Of a DNA stretch of 32,883 bases, positions 8,604-16,077 are shown one piece after another. The stretch is from an uncultured Lactobacillus sp. (lineage in GTDB: Bacteria > Bacillota > Bacilli > Lactobacillales > Lactobacillaceae). The notes below the pieces were generated by a model, which did not search any database, had not been told where the DNA came from, and saw only the letters and a program-made list of their open reading frames with translations. The number at the start of each line of letters is the position of its first letter. Position 1 is the first letter of the stretch. The position numbers were made by a program, and so were the translations under genes. The stretch spans positions 1 to 32,883 of the forward strand of contig CAMFOZ010000005.1 of the NCBI GenBank assembly GCA_945971245.1, given 5' to 3'.

Positions 8604-9017
8604 ATGTTTCCAGAAAGACTGCGCGCTTTACGTAAGGGCCAGAAAATTACACTAAAAGAATTGGCTAACCACCTCAACGAACATTTGGGACCAGGAGAAA
8701 AACCAAATACTGCCTCACAGATTGGTAACTGGGAACGGGGAATCCGGACCCCTTCCTACATCGAGGCCCGGAAACTAGCCGAATTTTTCAACGTGAGTCT
8801 CGACTACTTGACGGGGAAAACGGATCGGAATGATTTCGACCTCGCCAAACTTTTCTTTTCCAATAAGGACCTCCTGTTTAACAACACTGTGTTGTCCAGC
8901 GACGACCGTTACGAGATTTTTCAGCTAATTGACGGTTACCTTAAGGGCCGGACCAACCGCCATGATACTGACAAGTTCTATGGCAAGCAGGAGCAACTCG
9001 ATTTGAAGTTAAAGTGA
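8604..9017 (+). CDS. XRE-family helix-turn-helix regulator
   Basis: A 137-residue protein. Residues 1-72 are a Cro/C1-type helix-turn-helix domain: RLRALRKGQKITLKELANHL, then SQIGNWERGIRTPSY and ARKLAEFFNVSLDYLTG, the classical ending. The C-terminal half is hydrophilic and of unknown function, without a peptidase or cupin motif. ATG is preceded by AAGGAAG at good distance. The next gene begins 9 nt later, so the two form an operon. Direct repeats in the promoter suggest autoregulation (inference). Nothing links it to a prophage. Confidence 0.85.
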   Translation: MFPERLRALRKGQKITLKELANHLNEHLGPGEKPNTASQIGNWERGIRTPSYIEARKLAEFFNVSLDYLTGKTDRNDFDLAKLFFSNKDLLFNNTVLSSDDRYEIFQLIDGYLKGRTNRHDTDKFYGKQEQLDLKLK

Positions 9018-9026
9018 GGAATTGAT

Positions 9027-9884
9027 ATGAATCCAAAGAAGCTCAAGAAACTGAAGAAGCGCGTCAAGAAGGCGCAACAGGCTGTTCATCAAGCTCCTTA
9101 CATCAGTGAACTGATGCACGACCGCGACCTCTTCGACGACTTTCCAGAAATCAAGTACCTGATCAACAACGCCTTGGAAAGTGACCGCCTGTTAAAGAAT
9201 GGCCTCCTGCCGCAACCACTGCCAACGCTCTTGTTGCCAGACGACATTCAAGACACCATCTTCAAACAGGTCAATCAGCAGTACCCAAAGGGCGACCCCC
9301 GCGGCGACCAGTTGTGGAACAAGTATAGTGCGGCCCTACCAAAATTGGATCGGGCCCTGCGTAACTTCCGGGACTACCTTGAGGACACCTACGGAATGTG
9401 GTCTTACGTCAACGCCCCCTTTGCCAAGGCCCTAGCTGACTACCTCAACGGCGCACCCGTCCTTGAGATCATGGCTGGCAACGGCTACATCTCCAAGGGC
9501 TTACGTAATAACAATGCCAACCAGCAGATCTACACCACCGATAGTCAGGCCTGGGTCAAGGAAAACGAGACGGGCAAGCACCCGGTCACCAAGATTGAAA
9601 AGCTTGATGCCGTCAGTGCGATCAAGAAGTACGGGGACCAAGTCGACTATGTCATCATGTCCTGGGCACCGGATAAGGGTGAAACTGATTGGGAAGTTCT
9701 TCAACTGCTGCGGCAAGACTATCCTGACATTAAGTTCCTGGTCATCGGCGAAAAGGACGGGGCCACCAACTCTAAGAAGTTCTGGCAGGAAGCCCATCTC
9801 AGCCAGGATGAGGACTTACAGAAGGTTAACCAGCAGCTTCATTCATTTGACCTGATCGACGAACAGATCTACCTGGCCAAGTAA
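9027..9884 (+). CDS. SAM-dependent methyltransferase-like protein
   Basis: A 285-residue protein with a Lys-rich N-terminus (KKLKKLKKRVKKAQQ) that could contact RNA or DNA. Residues 145-156 (VLEIMAGNGYIS) match methyltransferase motif I, the SAM-binding glycine loop, followed by an acidic residue after strand 2 (TTD, about 170-172) and a strand 4 region VDYVIMSWAPD at about 206-216. No NPPY-type DNA methyltransferase motif is seen in the usual place; SWAPD could be a divergent motif IV. The substrate is unknown. It starts 9 nt after the XRE gene with GAGGA as ribosome binding site and ends at a strong terminator. Confidence 0.75.
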   Translation: MNPKKLKKLKKRVKKAQQAVHQAPYISELMHDRDLFDDFPEIKYLINNALESDRLLKNGLLPQPLPTLLLPDDIQDTIFKQVNQQYPKGDPRGDQLWNKYSAALPKLDRALRNFRDYLEDTYGMWSYVNAPFAKALADYLNGAPVLEIMAGNGYISKGLRNNNANQQIYTTDSQAWVKENETGKHPVTKIEKLDAVSAIKKYGDQVDYVIMSWAPDKGETDWEVLQLLRQDYPDIKFLVIGEKDGATNSKKFWQEAHLSQDEDLQKVNQQLHSFDLIDEQIYLAK

Positions 9885-9920
9885 ATTGGTTTAGTTCCTG
9901 TAACAGGGATAAAAGTACAA

Positions 9921-9964
9921 AAAAGGCTAGGGTCCAAAACAATTTTGTGATCCTAGCCTTTTTA
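9921..9964 (+). terminator. Intrinsic terminator after the methyltransferase-like gene
   Basis: AAGGCTAGGG pairs with TCCTAGCCTT, with an additional inner CAAAA/TTTTG pairing, followed by a T run. Confidence 0.9.
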
Positions 9965-10064
9965 GGCTGGTTTTATTGGTCTATCTCGGTTACACTATTG
10001 TGAGTTTGAAATCTTTTAGAAAGGAAATTTCGACGGCCTTCCTGCCTGTCGATCGGTAGCAATT

Positions 10065-11231
10065 ATGAAATATCGTCTGCAAGCAATTCTTTTTGTCTTC
10101 GTTGCCTTTATGCTCGGCTGCAACGAATACATGATCGTCGGGGTCCTCCCCGATATCGCTCACGAGTATCACGACTCCCTTTCCCGCCTGGGGCTCCTGG
10201 TAACGGTCTTTGCCTTGATCTATGCCATTTTTACCCCGATCATCACTTCAGCGGCTAACCGCTGGCGCCGCCACCACGTTCTCTTATTCCTGATGGTGGT
10301 CTTCTTCATCGGTAATACCTGGTCCGCCATAGCAACCAACTACTACTCTCTCCTCCTGTCCCGGATCCTGACCGCGACCGTTGCTGGGGCCATCATCTCC
10401 ATTGTCCTGGTGATGGCCAGTTTCGTTGCCCCGCGTGAGAAACGTGCCAGCCTCGTCTCCTGGGTCTTCGCCGGGTTCAGTATCGCCTCAGTCGTGGGAA
10501 TCCCAATCGGGACAGTGATCAGTACCACCTTCTCCTGGCACGACAGCTTCTGGATGATCTCTGGGCTGACTATCCTGGTCTTTGCCGGACTGATCTGGCT
10601 GGTCCCTCGCGATACCCCGCAATTCAAGAGTACCCTTAGCAAGCAGTTCAGCCTGCTGAAGGATAGCCGGGTCCTCCTCGGGGTTACCTTCATCGTGGCA
10701 GTGTGCGCAGCCGACTATACGATTTACACGTACATTCGGCCCCTGATCACCAACGAGATGGGCTTTGACAACACCTGGCTGAACTGGCTGCTGTTCGGAA
10801 TGGGGATCTTCTTCATCATCGGTAACAAGTTCGGCGGCTTTCTCGCTGACCGGGGCGGCGTCCACCGGCTCGGTAATATCTACATCGCAATGACCATTCT
10901 CTACATTGCATTTGGCCCCCTGTTGAACTTCAAGTGGTTAGCGATCATCGTTGTCGCCCTCCTCTGCATCGCCTTCTCCTGCTACGGGGCATCCACCCAG
11001 CTGATGTTCCTCGACATCGCCGAAAAGGACTACCCACAGTCCCTTGACCTGGCCTCATCCCTGAACTCCATCTTCGCCAACATTGGGATTTCCCTGGGTT
11101 CCCTCACCGCCTCAACCGCGGTCCAGTTCACCTCACTGAACCACCTTGGTTACGTCGGTGCTGTTTACGGAATCCTGGCAACGGTCCTGGTCATCATCCT
11201 CAGTAAGAAGTACACTGGTATGCGTTACTAA
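10065..11231 (+). CDS. MFS transporter, drug/sugar efflux (DHA1) type
   Basis: A 388-residue protein with 12 predicted membrane segments. Segment 1 carries GCNEYMIVGVLPDIA, the motif common to DHA1 exporters of the AraJ/YdhP type. The loop after segment 2 (AANRWRRHHVL) is a degenerate MFS motif A. A glycine/proline-rich antiporter motif C follows in segment 5 (GFSIASVVGIPIG), so proton-driven efflux is likely; the substrate is unknown. An in-frame TAG 9 nt upstream fixes the ATG, yet no good ribosome binding site sits next to it: the nearest strong one (AGAAAGGA) is 40 nt upstream, with potential hairpins in between. It is monocistronic with a terminator behind it. Confidence 0.85.
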   Translation: MKYRLQAILFVFVAFMLGCNEYMIVGVLPDIAHEYHDSLSRLGLLVTVFALIYAIFTPIITSAANRWRRHHVLLFLMVVFFIGNTWSAIATNYYSLLLSRILTATVAGAIISIVLVMASFVAPREKRASLVSWVFAGFSIASVVGIPIGTVISTTFSWHDSFWMISGLTILVFAGLIWLVPRDTPQFKSTLSKQFSLLKDSRVLLGVTFIVAVCAADYTIYTYIRPLITNEMGFDNTWLNWLLFGMGIFFIIGNKFGGFLADRGGVHRLGNIYIAMTILYIAFGPLLNFKWLAIIVVALLCIAFSCYGASTQLMFLDIAEKDYPQSLDLASSLNSIFANIGISLGSLTASTAVQFTSLNHLGYVGAVYGILATVLVIILSKKYTGMRY

Positions 11232-11235
11232 ATCA

Positions 11236-11276
11236 AAAAGGGTTAGCAGCACTAGAACTGCTAACTCTTTTCTTTT
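11236..11276 (+). terminator. Intrinsic terminator after the MFS gene
   Basis: AAGGGTTAGCAG pairs with CTGCTAACTCTT (one wobble) around an 8-nt loop, followed by T-rich sequence. Confidence 0.9.
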
Positions 11277-11280
11277 AAAT

Positions 11281-11294
11281 ATTTCCCGGGAAAT
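11281..11294. repeat. Perfect 14-bp palindrome ATTTCCCGGGAAAT
   Basis: A self-complementary 14-mer sits between two terminator hairpins. The same 14-mer occurs again at 16624-16637 inside the HAD gene. Its meaning is unknown. Confidence 0.6.
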
Positions 11295-11295
11295 C

Positions 11296-11333
11296 AAAAG
11301 GGCGCGACACCATAGTAGTGTCGCGCCTTCTTT
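11296..11333. terminator. Bidirectional terminator with perfect 10-bp stem
   Basis: GGCGCGACAC pairs perfectly with GTGTCGCGCC around a 7-nt loop. On the plus strand TTCTTT follows; on the minus strand CTTTTGATTT follows. The MFS gene already has its own terminator 25 bp upstream, so this one most likely ends a minus-strand transcript that begins near 11478. Confidence 0.8.
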
Positions 11334-11478
11334 GTGTATTGATCCTATCTCAGGTCGGTGACGATGTCCACTTCGTCGCAGACCAGGCACCCCACAATCC
11401 GGTGGGTTAACGTGCCCCACATATCGAAAAAGTAATGGCAGCAATTTGGGTCGCTACCAGACCTCTCGACTCATCGCA
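11296..11478 (-). ncRNA. Candidate small structured RNA or small-protein transcript
   Basis: A minus-strand promoter at 11485-11513 and a perfect terminator at 11296-11333 delimit a transcript of about 180 nt with no conventional gene. It can fold as a long interrupted hairpin. A closing stem pairs 11464-11451 with 11364-11352 (AGGUC/GACCU, GGU/ACC, GCGA/UCGU). A middle stem pairs CC-ACUU with AAGUGG. A terminal stem pairs GGCAC/GUGCC and CCCAC/GUGGG with a 6-nt loop. This layout resembles 6S RNA, but I cannot confirm that by sequence. A Cys-rich reading frame (ATG at 11422 to stop at 11345) overlaps it and shows coding-like codon positions, so a small protein or gene remnant is the alternative. 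Confidence 0.4.
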
Positions 11479-11484
11479 ATTAGT

Positions 11485-11513
11485 ATTATATAACATCCCA
11501 CCATGGGAAGCAA
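11485..11513 (-). promoter_or_regulatory. Strong minus-strand promoter of the small transcript
   Basis: TTGCTT (11513-11508), a 17-bp spacer and the consensus TATAAT (11490-11485) read on the minus strand. The -35 starts 4 bp after the stop codon of the gene at 11517-11975, so it serves whatever lies at 11296-11478. Confidence 0.65.
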
Positions 11514-11516
11514 ACG

Positions 11517-11975
11517 CTATGCCCGTGCTTCCATCACGGCTGCTAAGTGATCTGCTAACCACGGTTGAATCTTAGCCACCAACGAACTTGCTGGCTGATC
11601 CTGGTCGGTCTCATTGGCCAACTCGTCAATCCGTAATCCGGACTTGTTGACGTCATCGCTCTCCACTACCATGTAGAGGTTTACCGGGTAAGATGGTTCC
11701 TTATCCAGTAACTTTGGATCCAAGCGTTCGGCCTCATCCATTGGGATATTGATCAGGTTACTCTCCAGCCGGAAGCTGACCGGATCACCCTTTCTCATCC
11801 GAACGTTGGCCCGGTATTGACCAAGGTAACCCTTATCAAGCTGCTCCTGCATAAACTCAACCGCCGCTGTCAAGGTCTTCTTCTGTTGAGCCTGGGTAGC
11901 TGTCTTATCATCATCCATGACCTGAACCTTGTCATCAGTTACTATCTTAAGATAATCATCAACCGTTAACTTCAT
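11517..11975 (-). CDS. Unrecognised acidic soluble protein
   Basis: A 152-residue protein, clearly acidic (many Asp/Glu, for example VMDDDKTATQ and DELANETDQDQ), with no membrane segment, signal peptide or motif I recognise. Secondary structure looks alpha at both ends with a beta-rich centre (YRANVRMRKGDPVSFRLES). Its ATG overlaps the stop of the upstream membrane protein gene (ATGA, 4 bp), with GAAGGA just before it, so the two are translationally coupled and probably act together. No function is proposed. Confidence 0.7.
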   Translation of the reverse strand: MKLTVDDYLKIVTDDKVQVMDDDKTATQAQQKKTLTAAVEFMQEQLDKGYLGQYRANVRMRKGDPVSFRLESNLINIPMDEAERLDPKLLDKEPSYPVNLYMVVESDDVNKSGLRIDELANETDQDQPASSLVAKIQPWLADHLAAVMEARA

Positions 11976-12382
11976 TTTTCCTTCGCCTTCTTCATCAGCT
12001 TCTCAATCCGCGCCTTCGTATAGTCAGAGCGCTGTTTGATTCCATAGTAGATTCCCGCTGCCCCTAGCAGGATCCCGATAATACTTAAAGCCTCAACGAA
12101 CAAGCCATAGGCGCTCGTCCGGGGAGTCACCATTTGAAAGGCCGCCAAACTGGCTAGTGCAAAGTAAAGGTTCACCAGGATCGTGGCGTATCCACAGAAG
12201 CGCATCTTAACCAAGGCCAAAGCGTTGACGATTACCGCCAAGACAATAAATACCAACAGCCGGGGCCACACGCTGCTGGACAGTAAGGAATGGCCATGCT
12301 GAACAAACATGATGGCGTCGAGCACCAAGGCAACAACCGCCGCAACCGACGTCACCGTAATGACCTTATCAGAATTTTTCAT
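11972..12382 (-). CDS. Unrecognised four-helix membrane protein
   Basis: A 136-residue protein with four hydrophobic segments (about 9-27, 41-58, 65-82, 92-113) and a basic C-terminal tail (KARIEKLMKKAKEK) likely in the cytoplasm. No family is recognised. The start codon has only a weak ribosome binding site (GCGAG). Its stop overlaps the next gene's start by 4 bp, pairing it with the acidic protein downstream; charge complementarity between the basic tail and the acidic partner is a tempting but untested idea. Confidence 0.7.
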   Translation of the reverse strand: MKNSDKVITVTSVAAVVALVLDAIMFVQHGHSLLSSSVWPRLLVFIVLAVIVNALALVKMRFCGYATILVNLYFALASLAAFQMVTPRTSAYGLFVEALSIIGILLGAAGIYYGIKQRSDYTKARIEKLMKKAKEK

Positions 12383-12407
12383 GTAATTACTCGCTTTCTA
12401 TTGGCCA

Positions 12408-12451
12408 AATAAAAAATAGGATGGCCACATTTCGTGTCTTGATCCTATTTT
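12408..12451 (-). terminator. Intrinsic terminator after lplA
   Basis: On the minus strand AAAATAGGAT pairs with ATCCTATTTT (10 bp) around a 19-nt loop and is followed by more T residues. It isolates lplA from the two unknown genes downstream. Confidence 0.85.
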
Positions 12452-12475
12452 ACTAAATATCCATGTAAAGCTCAA

Positions 12476-13489
12476 TTATGCCAAAAGGTCCGCAATCTCG
12501 TCGGTTGGAATCCCGGTAATGTATTGCTGGGTACCAGCATCGTCGAGGGCCTGCTTGATGGCATCATGGTCATACTTAATACCCTTGAGCTTCTCAGCCA
12601 ATTCCGTAACGTCTTTCGGGCCGAAGAAGTCACCGAAGAATTTAACATTCTTGATTACGCCGTCCTTAACATCCAAACGGGCGTCGATCGTCCCCATGTC
12701 GAAGTGCTTACGCCGCTTCGTCGTGAATTCAGGGTTCTTGCCGTAGACCCAGTCCCAGTTGTTGTAGTACTGTTCATAGATCTTGTCGATTTCCTTTTGA
12801 TCTTCTGGCGTTACCACGTATTGCTTGTCCTTGATCTCGTCTAAGCTATCAACGTGGAAGAGGCCCTTGATCAGGTCATCCCGGAAGGTTGGCACGTCAA
12901 TGTCCTTGTACTCGTCACTCAGGTATGGCCGCAGGTTGGTAACCCGGCTCCGAACGGACTTAATTCCCTTAGAAGCAATCTTGTCTTTGGCCACATGCAG
13001 GGCGTCAGCAACCACACTCAGGTCAACGTCCAGCATCAACGTACCGTGTGAGAAGGTCTTACCGTTCCGGGAGTACATAGCGTTACCGGAGAACTTCTTG
13101 CCATCAACCAGGATATCGTTCCGGCCACTGACTTCGGCTCCCGTAGCCCCCATCTTGTGTAAGACATCAACAATTGGTTGGGTAAAGGACTTGAAGTCAC
13201 CGAACTCTTCACTGTCGCTTGGTACCACGAAACTGAAGCAGAGGTTTCCCAAATCTTGGTAGACTGCGCCACCACCGGACAGCCGCCGGGTAACCCGGAT
13301 GTTGTGCTTCTTAACGTAATCCTGGTTGATTTCCTCGGCCGTATTCTGGTTCCGACCAACGATGATGCAAGGCTCTTCGTAGTAGAACAAAACCAGTGGT
13401 TCGTTCCCGAAGTCCTTGTCATTCATCAAATACTGTTCCGTTGCTAAGTTCATCCCGATGTTGTGGGACGTCATTGAAACATAACGCAT
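12476..13489 (-). CDS. lplA: Lipoate-protein ligase
   Basis: A 337-residue protein. The LplA catalytic domain shows RRLSGGGAVYQDLGN (68-82), the lipoyl-AMP-binding signature. GRNDILVDGKKFSGNA (about 122-137) follows, containing the conserved lysine that binds the activated lipoate, then SHGTLMLDVDL. The C-terminal part after about 240 is the small accessory domain. It joins free lipoate to E2 or GcvH-type acceptor proteins using ATP. The start is ATG 13489 with GAGGGG 7-8 nt upstream; a longer frame begins within and before that site. Genes for the acceptor dehydrogenases are not adjacent. It is monocistronic, divergent from usp. Confidence 0.93.
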   Translation of the reverse strand: MRYVSMTSHNIGMNLATEQYLMNDKDFGNEPLVLFYYEEPCIIVGRNQNTAEEINQDYVKKHNIRVTRRLSGGGAVYQDLGNLCFSFVVPSDSEEFGDFKSFTQPIVDVLHKMGATGAEVSGRNDILVDGKKFSGNAMYSRNGKTFSHGTLMLDVDLSVVADALHVAKDKIASKGIKSVRSRVTNLRPYLSDEYKDIDVPTFRDDLIKGLFHVDSLDEIKDKQYVVTPEDQKEIDKIYEQYYNNWDWVYGKNPEFTTKRRKHFDMGTIDARLDVKDGVIKNVKFFGDFFGPKDVTELAEKLKGIKYDHDAIKQALDDAGTQQYITGIPTDEIADLLA

Positions 13490-13628
13490 ATTTTTGCCCC
13501 TCTTCTTCAAAAGCATGTTTCCAAATTGACAATTAGATTACATTTGTAGTGTAGTCCTCTTAGTAAACGTTTTCAATAAATATCTATTAAAAGCCTGAAT
13601 AATTATGTTAGGAACAAGCTAAAAACCT

Positions 13629-13634
13629 TATAAT
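13629..13634 (+). promoter_or_regulatory. -10 element of the usp promoter
   Basis: A consensus TATAAT lies 36 bp before the usp start codon. The -35 is weak (TGTTAG-like at about 17 bp), so activation or alternative spacing is possible. Confidence 0.45.
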
Positions 13635-13669
13635 AGGGGTAAATAAGTAAATTGTAAGGAGTTTTGAAG

Positions 13670-14128
13670 ATGACAGACGATTTCCAATACCACAAGATCC
13701 TAGTCGCAGTTGACGGTTCTAAGGCAACTAGTCAAGTACTCGATGCCGCAATCGACAGTGCCATTCGTAACGACGCCAGTCTTGATATCCTAAACGTCAC
13801 TCAAGTTGACCAGATTACTGATGGTTACAGCAACGCCGTTTTGAGCGAAGAGGACACTTATGACGCAGTCCGGACAACCCGGGAACGGATGGACGACCTC
13901 AAGAACCGGGCAGTAAAGGCTGGGATTAAAGACGTCAATATTCACATTCGTTTTGGTAATCCCAAGCGCGTTATTGCCCGTGAATTTCCAAGCGATCACA
14001 ATAACGACCTGATCGTCATCGGTACCACTGGTCTCTCAGGCTTTGAACGTTTTGTAGTCGGTTCGGTTACCAACTACGTCAACCGAAACGCCCGGTGTGA
14101 CGTCCTGGTTGTCCAGATCAAAAAGTAA
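13670..14128 (+). CDS. Universal stress protein UspA family
   Basis: A 152-residue single-domain protein. The N-terminal strand KILVAVDGSKATSQVLDAA is the usual Usp opening. The C-terminal IVIGTTGLSGFERFVVGSVTNYVNRNA matches the ATP-binding G-2x-G-9x-G-(S/T) motif, so this is the nucleotide-binding subtype. Such proteins act in the cytoplasm under starvation or acid stress, by mechanisms that are not settled. ATG 13670 has AAGGAG at 8-nt spacing. The next gene, a translation GTPase, begins 12 nt after the stop, so the two are probably cotranscribed. Confidence 0.9.
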   Translation: MTDDFQYHKILVAVDGSKATSQVLDAAIDSAIRNDASLDILNVTQVDQITDGYSNAVLSEEDTYDAVRTTRERMDDLKNRAVKAGIKDVNIHIRFGNPKRVIAREFPSDHNNDLIVIGTTGLSGFERFVVGSVTNYVNRNARCDVLVVQIKK

Positions 14129-14140
14129 GGGGAGATTAGT

Positions 14141-16069
14141 TTGGCGAAGAAGATCGTGATGGGGATTGTGGCCCACGTCGATGCCGGCAAGACTACCCTT
14201 TCGGAGGCCCTGCTCTATCGGACAGGTGCCCGCCGGAAGCTTGGCCGGGTCGACAACGGTGATGCCTTCCTCGACCCTGATCAACTGGAAAAGAAGCGGG
14301 GAATTACCATCTTCTCCCACGAGGCCCAGCTTAAATACAACGACCTGGGAATCACCCTGCTCGATACTCCGGGCCACATCGACTTTGTGGCCCAGACGGA
14401 ACAGGTTTTGCAGGTCCTTGACTACGCCATCTTGGTGGTGGACGCTACCAATGGTCTTGAAGGCACTACCCTGACTCTCTGGCGACTCCTCAGCCACTAC
14501 CAGGTTCCCACCTTCATCTTCATCAACAAGACAGACAGCGTTGGGGCCGATCCGCAGGCGGTCCTCAAAGAACTGCAAAAGTCCTGTTCACCAGGTTGTA
14601 TCATGTTCAGTGACCCGCTTAGCACGGACACCACCGAGGCCATTGCCAGCCAAGATGACGATGCGTTGAACGAGTACCTGGAGAGTGACCAGCTCAAGCC
14701 CGTTACAATTCAGCGCCTGATCCGTGAGCGAAAGGTTTTCCCGTGCTACGCTGGCGCCGCCCTTAAATTAACCGGAGTTGATGACCTACTAGCGGGCCTG
14801 GCAAAGTGGACCATACCGTTTACCCCACATCAGGAATTTGGGGCCCGTGTTTTTAAGGTTTCTCACGACAAGAATGAGCGGTTGACCTGGCTCCGGGTTA
14901 CCGGGGGCCACCTCCAGGCCAAGGCTGCTTTAGTAGACGATCAGAAAGCCAACCAGATCCGGGACTACAATGGGCGTAAATTCACCATCCAACAGACCGT
15001 TGCTGCGGGCGATGTCTGCGCCGTCACCGGGCTCGACACCACCTTTCCTGGCCAGGGGCTGGGCACAGAAGAAAGCCTGCAGCAAGCCGCGTTTCAACCG
15101 GTCCTGAGCTACGCCGTCGATCCCCAAGGCAATGATATTCACGCCTGTCTGACGGCCCTGCGGCAGCTAGAAGATGAGGATCCCCAGTTGGCGGTCACCT
15201 GGTCGGAACACCTCCAGGAGATTCACGTTCGCCTGATGGGCGAGGTCCAACTCGAGGTTCTTCAGCAACTCCTGGCTGAACGCTTCCAACTCCAGCTCGG
15301 CTTTGATCAGGGTAACATCCTCTATAAAGAAACCACTACTGATACCGTCGAGGGAGTTGGCCACTTTGAACCACTCCGCCACTACGCCGAGGTCCACCTC
15401 CTGATGGAACCTGGCCAACCCGGGAGCGGGCTGACCTTCGCCAATCAGTGCCGAACGGATGTCCTCAGTCACAACTGGCAACAGCAGATCATGACCAGCC
15501 TGGGTGCCAAGGAGCACCGCGGAGTCCTGATCGGGGCGCCGCTGACCGATGTCAAGATCACCCTGGTCGGTGGCCGCGGCAGCATCGTCCACTCGGTTGG
15601 CGGTGATTTCCGCGAGGCCACCTGGCGAGCAGTGCGGCAGGGCCTGATGGAGCTTCGGGCCCAAAATAAATGTCAATTGCTGGAACCCTGGTACCAGTTC
15701 CGCCTAACCGTTCCCCAATCAGAGGTTGGCCGGGCCATCAACGATATTCAACGGCTGAACGGCACCTTCCAGCTCGGGACCGACAATGGTGTGGCCACTA
15801 CCATTACCGGCAAGGCCCCGGTAGCAACAATGCGTGACTATGCCCAGGAGGTCCGGAACTACACCCACGGCCAGGGACAATTGGAATGTGTGGTCGCCGG
15901 CTACCAACCGTGTCACAACGCCGAAGAAATCATCAGCGCTCGACAGTATGATCCAGTGGCCGACCTGGAAAACACTCCGGATTCGGTCTTCTGTGCCCAC
16001 GGTGCCGGCTATCCAGTACGGTGGGACCGGCTGCCTGAGATGGCCCACTTCCCATACATGAACAAGTAA
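14141..16069 (+). CDS. TetM/EF-G-like ribosome-associated GTPase
   Basis: A 642-residue protein, the length of TetM/TetO ribosomal protection proteins. The GTPase domain is intact: G1 AHVDAGKT (11-18), RGITI (53-57), DTPGH (75-79), NKTD (129-132). EF-G-like domains II-V follow, including HLQEIHVRLMGEVQLEVLQQLL in the domain III region. Sequence in the GTPase domain is clearly divergent from classical TetM, so tetracycline resistance should not be assumed; it may be a housekeeping translation factor of the same fold. It starts at TTG after GGGGAG. It is downstream of usp in the same orientation and is closed by a strong terminator. Confidence 0.85.
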   Translation: MAKKIVMGIVAHVDAGKTTLSEALLYRTGARRKLGRVDNGDAFLDPDQLEKKRGITIFSHEAQLKYNDLGITLLDTPGHIDFVAQTEQVLQVLDYAILVVDATNGLEGTTLTLWRLLSHYQVPTFIFINKTDSVGADPQAVLKELQKSCSPGCIMFSDPLSTDTTEAIASQDDDALNEYLESDQLKPVTIQRLIRERKVFPCYAGAALKLTGVDDLLAGLAKWTIPFTPHQEFGARVFKVSHDKNERLTWLRVTGGHLQAKAALVDDQKANQIRDYNGRKFTIQQTVAAGDVCAVTGLDTTFPGQGLGTEESLQQAAFQPVLSYAVDPQGNDIHACLTALRQLEDEDPQLAVTWSEHLQEIHVRLMGEVQLEVLQQLLAERFQLQLGFDQGNILYKETTTDTVEGVGHFEPLRHYAEVHLLMEPGQPGSGLTFANQCRTDVLSHNWQQQIMTSLGAKEHRGVLIGAPLTDVKITLVGGRGSIVHSVGGDFREATWRAVRQGLMELRAQNKCQLLEPWYQFRLTVPQSEVGRAINDIQRLNGTFQLGTDNGVATTITGKAPVATMRDYAQEVRNYTHGQGQLECVVAGYQPCHNAEEIISARQYDPVADLENTPDSVFCAHGAGYPVRWDRLPEMAHFPYMNK

Positions 16070-16077
16070 CGCTGAAT

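Noticed and set aside
11133..11444. A 103-codon minus-strand frame reading through the small-transcript terminator into the MFS gene
   Set aside because: It passes through two terminators and the opposing gene; its TTG start has poor spacing to a ribosome binding site.
13490..13669. Possible structured RNA upstream of usp (a known location of RNA motifs in lactobacilli)
   Set aside because: The 180 bp are AT-rich and I found no long pairing or terminator, only promoter-like elements.
14036..14578. A 180-codon minus-strand frame across usp and the GTPase gene
   Set aside because: It crosses two well-supported genes on the other strand and has no start signal.
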